Origin: Corella eumyota
Taxonomy: Eukaryota; Chordata; Ascidiacea; Phlebobranchia; Corellidae
DNA: 64,000 nucleotides
Direction: 5' to 3'
Assembly: GCA_963082875.1 (NCBI GenBank)
Contig: OY720103.1
Coordinates: forward strand, 5,704,001 to 5,768,000
The notes below the pieces were generated by a model, which had not been told where the DNA came from, did not search any database, and saw only the letters and a program-made list of their open reading frames with translations. Positions 47,036 through 59,325 of this stretch are shown in pieces. How positions within the stretch are numbered: position 1 is the stretch's first letter; the number at the start of each line of letters is the position of its first letter. The position numbers were made by a program, and so were the translations under genes.

Positions 47036-47758
47036 TTTAAAAAGCATATTACAAACCTACATTTAAATCGCCAGAGCAATCAATACAAGAGGTTCTATCA
47101 CCGCCACATATGCCACAGCGATCAAATTTAATTGCTGATGAAGATCTTTTTCCATCACAACCAAAAAATTTTTGTTTAAACAGTAATTTTTATATATTTC
47201 TATTCTTGATATCCTTGACTTTACTACAAAAACACAAGGTAACATTTGATACCACGACCCAGATTGAAGTTGACTTTGATGTTTTTTTAATAAAGCTATT
47301 TTCTGCTAAGCAAAAAACAAATTGTTTGAAAAGTCACCACAGAATAGGACTTTTTGACCTCTTTTAATTACAACAAAAAACTAAAAATTGCAATTTTATG
47401 CAAATTGTTAATTATTGTATAAAAAAAAGTTAAAAGCTATAATGGTTTATTTTTATAAAAAACAACAATGTTACCGTTAAATAGGCTCCATAAACTTCTT
47501 CTTTTTGGAATTCCTCAGTATTTTCGGTATCGTTTTTAAGTATATGTTCACCCTTTTTTGTATCCCACACTCTAAGTAGTATAACCATTTTCGACTATAA
47601 ATTCCAAAATGTATTTGGTGTATTAGGTTCAAATCTTAGCCGTACATGGGGCATCAAATAGAAAGTTGGGGTTGTAAGTTTATATGTAACTATTTATTAA
47701 AATAAGGTGTTTTTTTAACAACCAAGAACAACGTTATAAAAAAACTATGTAGTTTTCT

Positions 47759-48041
47759 TTTTTGTATATATATTTATCTTCGATGTGGGAAAGTCGAATG
47801 CGCGACTTAAACATTGAATAACAACTGTCCGACCCAGTCTCGAGTTGCCTTTAGCAGTTTGGGATATTATAGATTATAATTGCCCGGTAATTATGCTGCT
47901 GATTAAGTGCTGGCTCAGCAGGAGTTCATAACATTTATAGCGCCTTACTCAAGGGCGCTACAGCATGAGAGCAGTGGGGATTAAACCCACGACCTCATGG
48001 TGGTGCAGCAAGTGTTCTTACCACTACACCACGCTGCCGGT
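47759..48041 (-). repeat. SINE, full length
   Basis: Tail ATCTTCGATGTGGGAAAGTC to head CCACTACACCACGCTGCCGG. Confidence 0.85.
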
Positions 48042-48194
48042 TTAAGTTTACAGAATTAAGTAAAGCAATCCACCTTTATGATATTGATATTCTTTTTCAT
48101 AAAACAAAGAAGAAGCATTCTTCCAGGAAATATTATCTTTGTATCGAAATTGCCAATGACCTTTACAAAAAATGTCATTGCTTTAACTTTTTTT

Positions 48195-48473
48195 ATAAAT
48201 AAATCTTTATCCTTGATGTAGAAAGGTCGACTTCACGACCTAAGCATAGAGTTATATCTGTAACCCCGACACAGGCTCAAGTTGTTTTTAGCAGTTTGGG
48301 ATATTATTGATGATAATTGCCCAATAATTACGCTGCTATTTAAGTGCTGGATCAGAAGAAGTTAATACAGTTTATAGCGCCTTACTTAAGGCCGCTACAG
48401 CATGAGAGCAGTGGGAATCGAATTTATAACCTCATGTTGTATAGAAAGAATTCGGCTACTACACCATGCTGAC
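48195..48473 (-). repeat. SINE, older full-length copy
   Basis: Tail TTTATCCTTGATGTAGAAAG to head CTACTACACCATGCTGAC. Confidence 0.75.
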
Positions 48474-48811
48474 ACTTTAAATACAATTTATTCCTTATTT
48501 TTAAAAACTTACTTATAAGGCATTAAATTAATTAACATGTTATAACTAAATTTTTTTACCCAATGGGCTATTATAAATTTTCATGGCCACAAGTCCTAAA
48601 TTTCTACTGCGCAACTCTTTAGAGACCATCTTGTTAGCAATAGGACCACTTTCGAAGCCAATGTTATTTTTTCAATCATAGGGAACAGGAGGTAACAATA
48701 TTTTTTGAGTATAATCCAAAATCAGTGAAAAAGATTCAGGTGTGAACTAATTAAAACAATTAGAAATTTAAATTCAGTTAACTTTTAATTAAATGTTATT
48801 AAACTTTCTTT

Positions 48812-49101
48812 TTTTTGTATATATTTTTATCTTCGATGTGGGAAAGTCGAATGCGCGACTTAAACATAGAGTAACATCAGTTACTCCGACCCACTCTCGA
48901 GTTGCCTGTGGCAGTTTGGGATATTATAGATTATAATTGCCCGGTAATTATGCTGCTGATTAGGTGCTGGCTCAGCAGGAGGTCATACAGTTTATAGCGC
49001 CTTACTCAAGGGCGCTACAGCATAAGGTCAATGGAGATTGAACCCACGACAGTATTTGTGGTGTAGCAAGTGTTCTTACCACTACACCACGCTGCCGGTT
49101 A
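48812..49101 (-). repeat. SINE, full length
   Basis: Tail ATCTTCGATGTGGGAAAGTC to head CCACTACACCACGCTGCCGG. Confidence 0.85.
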
Positions 49102-50405
49102 AACATGCGACCACAAAACCATTTTTTAAATACACACGTGGCAATACGATAACTACCAACTTACGAATTACAAGCAGTTTTGCAATACGCAATGCGGAGA
49201 CAAATTTTCTCAATTTACACCAAAATTACAAAGGACTAACGCCGACCCAACCAGAAGAATTAAGCTTTGCGAGAACACGTTAACATACAACCAAGTAGTC
49301 TACAAATTAGCTAACCAACTAAAAGGGTCAAACAATGTAGCCTAAATAAACACCAACGAAACTAAACCACGCTAATCAAACAAATAACAACTAACTCCTT
49401 AAGTGGGACCCTTGGCGTTCAGCAACCTAAGAACAATTTTTTCTGCAGCATGCCCTGGGTTCATTTTCCACTGCTTTTAGAAGGCGATAACACCCTTGAG
49501 TAAAATGCTATAACGGGTACGAAAGTCCTTCAAGCCAAAAACAATACATATGTTAACTAAGGGACAATATAATGATAAATAATATTCTTAAAGCCTTAGT
49601 ATTTATTAATAAATAACAGTAAATTAAATGTTTAAACCAAAGTACAACAGAAATTTAAAAATATTCATCCGAAATTCTGTGAAAAGCCTGTGTGTTATAT
49701 GTCAGCGATAAATATTTTCTAATGTCAAAAGCCGAAAAGCAATTCTCTAATAAAAAACATTAAGCCAAATTTGTAATTTAATTTGTAAAGCTTTTATTTT
49801 GACACAAAAACTGAATATTCCTTACGTAAATAAACATTCAATAAAAATGCCGAGTTATTAGAATTAATTGGTGTGAAGTTAGGCCTCAAAACTTTAAAGG
49901 TTAGGTATAACACTTTGATAATGTGTTGTTTCTTTGCCAAGAATGGGTTTACGTCATGTACATTGTTGTAGTGTTAAACAAAAAGGTAACTTTATACGTA
50001 TTTATTATTGTCTGCTTATTGTATTACATTAATACCTTGCAAAAAAAACACAACACTTGTTAAATTTTATAAATTATTAAAGATAACTTTACAACTACTT
50101 GAAAACGGAACCAAAGGTAAGACTTGTAGCTTAAATTTGGTAATGGCTAAGTTAAAGTATATAATAAATATTTTTGATAATTGTAATTAAAAAAATAAAA
50201 AAGCAGCAAAAATTTTAAATTTGTTTTTAGCTGCTGAATTTAGGTTATAAGTTTCTTACTACAATTACAATACCTATGTGTGTTGCAAAAAATAGTGTAA
50301 AATTTTTATTTTTTTAAATAAAATATCTAGCAAGTAAGAAATAAATTATGTAAAACTATAAACCAAAGTTTTGGTTATACCTTACACATGTTAGAATTTG
50401 TTAAA
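49102..50405. other. Intergenic stretch with one SINE scrap
   Basis: At 49440-49590 a decayed plus-strand SINE fragment (CCCTGGGTTCATTTTCCACT). I find no exon; the 5' end of the REJ/GPS gene may lie here but cannot be placed. Confidence 0.35.
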
Positions 50406-50409
50406 GGTA

Positions 50410-50635
50410 TTGTGTGGTCGCAGTTTTTATTTTTTAATTATGTTGGAAATTATCAAACTTGCACGAGGATACCATAATTTTAAACATTAGTTAAGTAGTT
50501 TTCGAAATATCGGGATTTAAAGTTAAAATATAGTAAATAGGGAAAATCCTTACACTCGCCAGTCACGTGACGCACGACGTCATCGTCCTAAGTTCATAAG
50601 CTGGCAGACATATGGAAATAATCTTATTTAGTCCT
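50410..50635 (+). repeat. Left arm of a ~225-bp inverted repeat
   Basis: Begins ATTGTGTGGTCGCAG and includes AAGTAGTTTTCGAAAT, TAGGGAAAATCC, TCACGTGACG and TAATCTTATTT. The reverse complement of the same series, in the same order, lies at 58750-58975. Confidence 0.7.
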
Positions 50636-50842
50636 TTATTAACCGTTTGTTGCACTAATTTCGGGACAGAAAAACGCTTTCTCAATTTTTCCGTTAAAAC
50701 TGTCACCGAAGTAGGATCACTTCCGGATAGGTTAGTGACATTGCTTGCAGCTTTTCCATACAACCCAACTGCAAGCCTATAGCCGCTTTATAAGGCACCC
50801 CATTCGTTAGATTTTGATATGATGTTGAACTTCATAAGATAT
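50563..50842 (-). mobile_element. Gag remnant of the older gypsy element (left piece)
   Basis: Minus-strand sequence with gag-capsid-like composition, cut off at 50842 by the younger gypsy element. It belongs with the remnant at 57175-58364. Broken fossil. Confidence 0.5.
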
Positions 50843-50892
50843 TGTAACGTATCTTTACGTCACGTGGGTTCTTATCTTTATTTTGTGTGCGT

Positions 50893-52432
50893 GCGAAATC
50901 GAGGAAAATGAGGAATCAAGGAATTATTGTAATACTAAATGAAAGAATGGGGAAAGTGAGGAAAAGAGGGAAATAAAAATTGCGGATAACGCGGAAAATT
51001 TTTTTTGGTATTTTAAAAAATAAATTTAAAAAAAAATTTAATAACAGAAAAAAAACGAGAAACAACGAAAACAGGTAAATAAGAAAACAAGGTATAAAAA
51101 GGGTTGCAAGAAATAAGGAAAACAGGAAAGTGATTAATAACGGAAGTCGATGATAGAAAAAACCAGGAATAAAAAAAATGGAAAAATTGAGAAATAGAAA
51201 AAAAGACAAATAAGGAAATCGAAGAATAGGTAAACTAGAGAAACCGAAGAATAAGATAATGGGGAAACAGAGGAATAAAGAAAATAGAGAAACCGAGGAA
51301 TAAGGTAATGGGGAAACCGAGGTATGAGGAAAATAGGGAAATCGAGGAATAAGGAAATAGGGAAACCTAGAAATAAGGAAATAGAGAAACCTAGGAATAA
51401 GGAAAATAGAGAAACCGAGGTATAAGATAATAGGGAAACCAAGGAATAAAAAAAATAAGGAAATCGAAGAATAGGTAAACTAGAGAAACTGAGGTATATA
51501 GGGAGACCGAAGAATAAGGAAACTAAAGAAACCGAGGAATAAGGTAATGGAAAAACCGAGGTATAAGGAAAATAGGAAAATTGAGGAATAAGGAAATCTA
51601 AAAATAATAAAAAATAGAAAATTGGGAAATAAGTAAAATAGGGAGATTACAGAGTTAGGATAAACAAGGACATAAAAAATTGAATTACGTGAGATGCAAA
51701 TTAAAAAGTTGGCACCAAACCGTTATTGCGTTAATCGTTGATTAACAAAGTTGACTTATTCGCAAAATTTAACTTTTAATTTAACTTTAAAAATCATAAA
51801 CCAATCTTTTAACTTTTGTTACATTGATGTGCTTCCGTTAGATAAAGTACGTAAGTACCAAGAATGTTTTAAATATACGAATTTTATGTTGTTCATTGAC
51901 ATCTTCCGATTTAAAAAACGCGCAACAAGACGAATTAGTCGTTATAATATAAAAGTTTATTTGAAACTTGATATTAAAAAGCAAATGAACATCCTAAATT
52001 TTGATTTCTCTTCTTTCTTATTTCTCGGTTTCCCTATTACCTTATTCCTCGATTTACTTTATTCCTCGATTTACCTTATTCCTCGATTTCCCTATTTTTC
52101 TTATTCTTCGGTTTCTCTATTTTTCTTATTGTTTGGTTTTCTTATAACCTTATTCCTCGATTTCTTTATTTTTCTTTTTCTTCGGTTTCCCCATTACCTT
52201 ATTCCTCGATTTCCCTATTTTCCTTATACCTCGGTTTCTCTATTTTTCTTATTCCTCGATTTCTCTATTTTTCTTATATCTCGATATTCCCATAACCTTA
52301 TTCCTCGATTTCTCTTTTTACAGTATCCCACGATTTTTCTGATTTCTTGGTTTCCCCAATAGGCTACCTTATATCTCGATTTTCGTATTCTTCGATTTTC
52401 TTTAGTTATCATTTTTCCATTTTGTGTTTCCC
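50893..52432. repeat. Inverted minisatellite (foldback) inside the left LTR
   Basis: The left arm, about 50894-51660, is a purine-rich minisatellite of AACCGAGGAATAAGGAAAAT-like units. The right arm, about 52010-52400, is its reverse complement (TTATTCCTCGATTTCCCTAT). The spacer at 51707-51990 resembles the left end of the hAT element at 26930 (CACCAAACCGTTATTGCGTT). The insertion replaces about 24 bp present in the right LTR. Such inverted arrays can form a long hairpin and are typical of foldback elements. Confidence 0.75.
51707..51990 (+). mobile_element. Partial copy of the hAT-type element
   Basis: Shares GTTATTGCGTTAATCG, CAAAATTTAACTT and TGTGCTTCCGTTA, in order, with 26940-27085. The right terminal repeat is absent. 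Lies between the two minisatellite arms. Confidence 0.6.
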
Positions 52433-55400
52433 CCCTTTTACTTATGTTATATAATTAAATTGTTTACGTTCTTCTTTTATATTAGTAAGTTCTTGATTTG
52501 ACTGTTTAGTTTTGGACTGAATTAATATTTATTTTGTTGTTTAATGTTTATACTATATATTTAATGAGATTCTATTTGAATAAGGTTACATCGTTATTAA
52601 AACTGATAAAACAAAACTCTAAGTATATTTTTTATTACTGGAGGTCCTGCCGAGATCTAATTATGTCGGATGCAGATAGTTCAAACTCATCAGGAGTAAT
52701 ATCGTTTAAACCTCACAAGAAATCGGGGAAAGAATCGAATGTATTGTGAAGGCAAGAGTTGATAAAATTGGACAGCGTCTCCGCGATCAATTTCAAGAAG
52801 AAACTAAAAAGCAGATATCACAAGTTAGACGGGAAATGCACCAAGCTTTAGACCATACACTTAACAGATACAGCCTCTAGCGTCGTGACAAGCCTTAGAC
52901 CTGAGCTACGTACCCAATACACTATCTTAAAAGAAAAGTTAAAGCAAAAATTTGGATTGAAAATACCTGAACCTGTTTCGGCATTACATACCAGACTGCG
53001 TCGTAGAAATGAAAGTTTGGTAAATTTGGCAGAGGGTATTAATTCATTGGTTCGACGGTGCCTAGTGTACGACGACGCAAAAGAATATGATTTGGAGGCA
53101 CTTAAAGTAAACGTGTTTATAAATGCTTTAAGAAAAACTGGGATATTTATTCATCTCCAAAACTTGAAGACCCAAAGCAGCTAGATAATGCCTGGATTGG
53201 GCAATAAAATTGGAAGGGGGAAATAACGGATATATTAACAAAACCAGACCAATAAAAGCCACCAGCACCTATTTAGAAACTGAACATATTAGAAATCAAC
53301 TAGAGGCAATGCAGAAGGCAATTAGTAAACTATCTAACGTTGTTCGTACATCTCACGCCAACCAAGTAATGAAAATAGGTGAAAGTAGTTATGGAAATGG
53401 GAGACGCCAATACTACAAAGGTCAAAACAATCCGACTGTAAATCGTAATGCACAACAAGCGGAAAACAGACAGTAGTCGAATTAAGGAGGCAAAATTCGA
53501 CTACCACCAACTACGCCTCAAACATTGCCAATATCAGTTTAACGTCGACACAACGCCTAAATGGACTATATTGTAACGTCAAATGCAAAAATGTACTTTT
53601 AAAAATGCTGGTAGATACAGGAGCAGATGTGACTTTGCTAAACGAAAGGGTATTTGACAAACTTGATAAAGTTAAACTAGTAACTTTAAAATTTGCTTTG
53701 CGCGGAGTTGGAAATCATAAAATTTCCGTATATGGTAGCTGCAACGTGAATTTTCAACTCGGTAATAGATTTTACAAACAAAATGTTCTTATTTGCGACA
53801 TTCGCGAAGATGGTATACTTGGCTTGGACTTCTTGGCGAGATATCGTTTTAGCATTGATATGACAACCCTGCAGCTTAATAATAACAATGATTCTGTGCA
53901 GTTAAATTTGCTAAATAAGAAGGAAGCTCAACTGGCGCAACCCGTTATTTTATCGTCCGATGGGGTGTTTCCGGATTCGAAAGAGACTTACAGGATGATT
54001 AAGAATTGTACATTGGAATTAAATAAGGCCCAGAAACAAATATGCGTAAATTTATTACAAGATTACGTAAGAAAATACAACTATCCAGCAATAACTGATA
54101 TGACGGAGCATGGGATTGGCACTAGAGGCGCTAGGCCTATAAAACAAAGGCCAAGGCGACTGCCGCATGCTCAACAACTGGAAGCTGATAGACTTATAAA
54201 ACAAATGCTTAAGGGAAAAATTATTTCACCGTCGAACAACCCTTGGTGCTTACCTATAGTGCTGGTGCATAAAAAAGATGGTTCTACTCGTTTTTGTGTG
54301 GATTACAGAAAACTAAATTCCGTGACCAAAAAGGATTCTTACCCTTTACCTAGAATCGACAGCATATTAGATTCGGTAAAAGGTGCATGTTGGTTTTCGA
54401 CACTTTATTTACGGAGTGGTTACTGGCAAGTAATTGTTAAGCCTGAAGACCAAGAAAAAACAGCATTTTCAACAGGCAAGGGACTTTATCACTTTAATGT
54501 TATGCCATTTGGGCTGTATGGCAGCCCTAGCACCTTTGAACGTTTAATGGACCGGGTGCTTTCAGACGTACCTCATACTAAATGTATCGTATATTTAGAT
54601 AACATCTTAGTTTATGGGCGCACTTTCGAAAGCATTTGTGATAATATGAAAGAAGTTTTTAATTGTTTATCATACGCTAATCTGTTATTGAACCCCAGGA
54701 AATGTGCACTTTTTCGACAAAATCTGGAGTACCTGGGGCATGTGATATCAAAAGAAGGAATTTCAATGTCAACCAAAAAAATAGAAGCAATCAAGAAATG
54801 GCCGCAACCAAAGATTGCTAAAAAAATTCAAAGTTTTATGGGGTTATGCTCCTATTACAGAAAGTTTATTCGTGGTTTTGCCGACATTGCTAGGCCTCTA
54901 CATGAGTTACTAGAAAAAAACGCGAGGTATATATGGTCAAGCGATGGTGAGCAAGCTTTTTGTAATTTAAAAACGTCATTGATTTCCGCACCCATATTGC
55001 AATTTTCATCAGAAAGGGGTCAATATATCATAGATGCCGATTCAAGCAACTATGCCGTTGGTGCCGTACTAAGTCAAGTCCAAGCTGGTGGGACTGAGGG
55101 TGTCATAGAATATTTTACCAAATTGTTTTAAAAAGCAGAACAGAATTATTGTACGACACGAAAAGAATTAGCCGCCATAGTGAAGGCTATGGAAAAATTT
55201 CATTTTTATGTGTTTGGTAGACCTGTGACAATTCGTACTGATCACGGATCTTTACAATGGCTAATTTTTAAAAAACTGGACGGGCAAATGGCCTGCTGGA
55301 TGGAGCGTTTGCAGCAGTATAACTTTAAAATTAATTATCGTGTCGGACTTAAACATAACAATGCTGATGCGTTATCACGGCGCCCTTGTGACGAATCCTG

Positions 55401-56891
55401 CAAATCGTGCAGTAAAGTCGAAGAAAATCAAGAAGAAATAATCACGGTTAACGTGGTAACAACAACGGAACCTGATTCGGAATCAACACTAACGACGCAA
55501 CAAGAGTTGTTGGAGGCACAACGGAACGACCCCGATATCAGAGTAATTTGGGGTGCCAAAGAAATTAATGAACGCCCAGAATGGGACATAATTTCACCAT
55601 TAAGTCAAGCGGCTAAATCTTATTACTTTCAATGGGATTCGCTAATTTTGCAAAATAAAGAATTATATAGAAAACGGGAAAGTGCCGATAACAGAGACTG
55701 TTATTTTCAATTACTTGTACCAAAACAAATGCGTCAAGCACTTTTCAAATTAATGCATGGAGCGCCTTCTAACGGACATTTTGAAATAAAGAAAACGTTT
55801 GATAGACTTAGTCGCAATTACTACTGGTTCGGCAGTAAAACAGATATTAGCACATTTTGCAAAACTTGTGAACTGTGTGATTCTCGAAAGGGTTCAATGA
55901 AAAAAACGAAATTTCCACTAAAGATACACACGGTTGGATATCCAATGGAACGAGTTGCAATCGACGTACCGAGTCCATTGCATTGTACCACAAAAGAGAG
56001 TGTTTAACTGGCTGAGTGTTTAACTTCGCAATTTTTTACACGATTTGGGGTTCCCTGCGAACTATTTTCTGATCAAGGTTCCAACTTTGAGTCATTTTTA
56101 AGGAAATTTAAAGGAATTTTAAAATCTTTTGGTGTAGTTAAAACAAGGACTACTTCATATTATGCCCAAAGTGATGGAATGGTTGAGCGCTTTAACAAGA
56201 CCATACTTGCACAGTTATCTATGTTTATCGACATCAATCAAAAAGACTGGGACCAATACCTGCCATATTTGGTAATGGTTTATCGAACTGCTATCCATGA
56301 AAGCAGAAACACTCAGTACTCAAGAAAACACTCAGTACTCAACGATTGAATACGTTAAACAACACCAAAAACCATTGGATTCTGCCCACGACTTTGCCCG
56401 CGAAAAATTGAAAATTTCAACACGTCGCATGAAACGGTATTACGGTATTAGCTTATCCCCTAAATAAAGGCGATCCAGTTTGGCTATATCAGCCCATACG
56501 AAAAAAAGGAATATCGCCCAAGTTATCTAAACCCTGGCAAGGCCCTTTTACAGTTATTTAACGAATAAACGATTTAGTATATAAAATCAGACTGTCGCAC
56601 AAACTGAAAGTAGTTAATCGCAATCGCCTTTGGCGATATGAAGGTAATTCTCCTCCAACATGGTTTAATAAACCTAACGAACCAAACTTGGGTATATTAC
56701 GTGATCCCATGCCCACGCCTTCTCCAATCGACGACAATGTTTGCATTGACCATGAGACTGATGATATGAACTTTCAACTTCCTTCTATTTCTAGATCGGG
56801 CGGCCTATTCAAAAACCTGCCCGTTTTATATAATGTGTGTTTTCATGTATTTTATTGTATATTCGTAGTATATAGCTATGTAAGGGGGTAG

Positions 56892-57174
56892 TGTAACGTA
56901 TCTTTACGTCACGTGGGTTCTTATCTTTATTTTGTGTGCGTGCGACGTAGTGTAAGTCTTGTAGCCTTCTTTTTTACTTGTGTTATATAATTAAATTGTT
57001 TAGGTTCTTCTTTTATGTTAGTAAGTTCTTGATTTGACTGTTTAGTTTTGGACTGAATTAATATTTATTTTGTTGTTTAATGTTTATACTATATATTTAA
57101 TGAGATTCTATTTGAATAAGGTTACATCGTTATTAAAACTGATAAAACAAAACTCTAAGTATATTTTTGTAACA
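56892..57174 (+). repeat. Right LTR of the gypsy element
   Basis: 283 bp, TG...CA ends (TGTAACGTATC, TTTTTGTAACA), preceded by the polypurine tract. Confidence 0.85.
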
Positions 57175-58364
57175 ATAATCCTCGACATCAGCGTCGCCGG
57201 TGTATTTTTCTAGTTCTAGATTTTTGTAGAGTTGAATTGATTGGCATACCGTTTTTTTCAGGGAGGCCAATTTCCTTTTAATTTCGTTTAGTTCGTGTTC
57301 AACAAGGAGCTCAATTTCCATTAATACTGACGTTGTTATATAGTAGTCGATTTTTAGATATATTTATGGTAAGATCTAATACACTCCTACAATGGCTTAA
57401 ACAATTATTAAACCCCAATAGAGTACGATGTAAAGATGAGCATCGATAAGAAAGCCACACTTAATAAAAATACACAAAATAGTCGTGTTAAATCAAACTC
57501 GCTAACTTATTACCAAAACCTGCCCAAGGATTCAATCTACCAAATGTAATCTGTACAAGCGGCTTTTAATTAGAATTAAAATTACAGGAAATGCGAAATA
57601 AATGCGACACAAAAATATGACATGAAACACAAACTACAAAGTATAATCAACAAATTAAGTATAAAAGCGAAGTCTAATTGTATGTTAAACCTTACTTCGG
57701 CCTTACTTATTTATGAGTTTTTACGTCCAGCGAACTGACCAAAAAGCTATATTGCCAGTTATTTAAAGCAAAATAAAATAGGAGAAAGCGCATACAAACA
57801 ATAAAGAAAATACAAAAAATAATCGAAAAACAGAACAACAAATGCGTTAAATGACGATGGGGAATAAAAAATCTCCTGCAGCTGGGATCAAGCCGAATGA
57901 TTCAGCATGAAACGTCGAAGCTCACTAAAAGTGACCTTTCGCGAATAAATCATTTTAAAAATTTAATAAAATCGATAATGGAAATAACATTTATGTTTAT
58001 ATTCGACAAGTGTGGTTTAACGATGGTAATTTCTTTCTGCAATATATTTATAAAACTTAAATTGTTGCTTCAAAAGACCAGATCTCGGCAGGACCTCCAA
58101 TGTAACGTGAATTTACCTGTGGCCTTTGTGTAAAAGTCGTATTGATATTTATTAGTACTTTATTAGGGAAAGTTTCACACAATCGCCCAAGAACTCGTAT
58201 CACGAATATTCTATACGTAACATTTCAATACATTTTAACTAACGAGTCACGTGGTGCAGCCCACGTGATAAAGAGAAGACGTAAATACGTGACTATAGGT
58301 GTAAATACGTGACTAAATGCAAATAATAACTTTAAGTAAATAAGAAAATGGCGGATTTGTTACA
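57175..58364 (-). mobile_element. Older gypsy element, opposite strand, right piece
   Basis: On the minus strand: LTR (58364-58101, TGTAACAAATCCGCCATTTT to GTTACA), then the same primer-binding site as the younger element (TGGAGGTCCTGCCGAGATCT, just below 58100), a leader, and a gag-like stretch near 57.2-57.3 kb. It is cut off by the younger element at 57174. A further gag remnant lies at 50563-50842. Broken fossil. The LTR is homologous to the solo LTR at 33878. Confidence 0.7.
58101..58364 (-). repeat. LTR of the older gypsy element
   Basis: 264 bp, whole-length match to 33878-34146, including paired TCACGT...TTTACACC words and a central CACGTG. Confidence 0.75.
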
Positions 58365-58749
58365 AAATAAATACAGTCCTCATCACTAAAAGTCACATGA
58401 GTTAAGGCACAAACGTATATCATACATCAATAAACTATAAACACAACAAACTACTTAAACAAAACTAAGACCGTCGGAACGGTTAACTTCGTTTTAATTA
58501 CACTCAGTTGACCTGTCTGTTTCTTGTAAGTGTTTGTAAGCTGATAATCAACCGTTTTTGACTGGTAAACCTTTCAAAATTAACAACATAACCTTTGTTT
58601 GTTAAAACTTTTTAAATACAGCCTATTTGATTAAAAATTGTTCTATATATTAAGAACTGTCCTATATAATATGGCTTAATTTTGCCTTTTTTCTAAGTAT
58701 GTTTTCTGCAAAAAAAAATAGAAAAAAGTACAACAAACGGCTAAGAAAT

Positions 58750-58975
58750 GGCAAAATAAGATTATTTTCTTTGTCCACCAGCAAATGAACTTACGACAAT
58801 GACGTCATGGGTCACGTGATTTGTGAGCGTGGGGATTTTCCCTATTTAGAACATTTAACTTCAAATCCCGCTATCTCGAAAACTACTTGACCAATTTTAA
58901 AAATATTTGTATTTTCATGGAAGTTGGAAAAATTCCAACATAATTAAAATAAAACCTGCGACCACACAATCTGTT
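58750..58975 (-). repeat. Right arm of the ~225-bp inverted repeat
   Basis: Reverse complement of 50410-50635 with moderate divergence (CAGATTGTGTGGTCGCAG end, GGGAAAATCC, CATGACGTCA). Confidence 0.7.
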
Positions 58976-59325
58976 CAACTTATTTTAGGTGTTAGTAAAG
59001 CGGGCAAATAAACTCATTTAAAATTTAATATAAACTTTATTAAAAAAATAAGGGTGGGCGGGGGACAATTGTTTTAATATAGTAAAAAGTAAAAGGATTA
59101 AATTTCTTATTACCATTTTTTCAAGGAGAAAAACACAAAATTTTCATCCATTCTTTATTCGTTAGGTGAATAACAATATTTCAAATATTAAAATAGTGTA
59201 ATAAAAATTTAAAAAAGGTCTAAAAATATAAATTTTTATTAATAAAATACAACAGTAACAGTACAACATATAATTATTAATTGTTTTAATATTTATTTTT
59301 AGAATAATTTTTTGGGGATTTAAAA

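Larger units (their letters stand above)
37414..48770 (-). pseudogene. REJ/GPS membrane protein gene, probably decayed in its 5' half
   Basis: Minus-strand exons alternate with SINE copies over 11 kb. From the N-terminal side: unassigned exons near 48.7, 48.1 and 47.6 kb; Cys-rich exons with DRCGICGGD (47.1), DQCSICIGG (46.5) and CVGCDG (45.1); extracellular exons near 44.3, 43.7, 43.3, 42.3, 41.5 and 41.2 kb that resemble REJ-type sequence; GAIN-like exons 40173-40045, 39472-39448 and 39247-39116; a GPS exon; a TIL-like exon; a last exon with a membrane helix and a 9-residue tail. REJ plus GPS architecture is known from polycystin-1 and egg-jelly receptors, including self-recognition sperm receptors in Ciona. 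This protein has one helix, not eleven. In-frame stops (TGA 45070-45072, TAG 47595-47597, TGA 48672-48674) and several exon junctions that do not chain in phase argue for decay, or for exons I placed wrongly. Confidence 0.6.
50843..52638 (+). repeat. Left LTR, interrupted by a foldback insertion
   Basis: The first ~50 bp (TGTAACGTATCTTTACGTCA) and the last ~205 bp match the right LTR. Between about 50893 and 52432 lies ~1.5 kb of foreign repeat DNA. Confidence 0.8.
50843..57174 (+). mobile_element. Ty3/gypsy LTR retrotransposon, recent but broken
   Basis: The element runs LTR to LTR. A primer-binding site (TGGAGGTCCTGCCGAGATC) starts at 52639. A gag-like region covers roughly 52.66-53.5 kb. 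Pol follows in the gypsy order: aspartic protease (LVDTGAD, about 53.6 kb), reverse transcriptase (about 54.1-54.9), RNase H (about 55.0-55.4), zinc-finger and core integrase (about 55.7-56.6). A polypurine tract (AAGGGGGTAG) abuts the right LTR. Where they align, the two LTRs differ at only a few sites in about 200, so insertion is recent, of the order of 1-2% divergence. The element is not whole: the reading frames carry roughly half a dozen or more breaks. Flanks show at best an imperfect 4-bp duplication. Ciona's described gypsy element is the natural comparison. Confidence 0.85.

Noticed and set aside
51751-52362. 203-aa frame with Phe/Leu/Pro-rich repeats, and minus-strand frames at 50916-51442
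   Set aside because: Simple translation of the minisatellite arms, not a protein gene.
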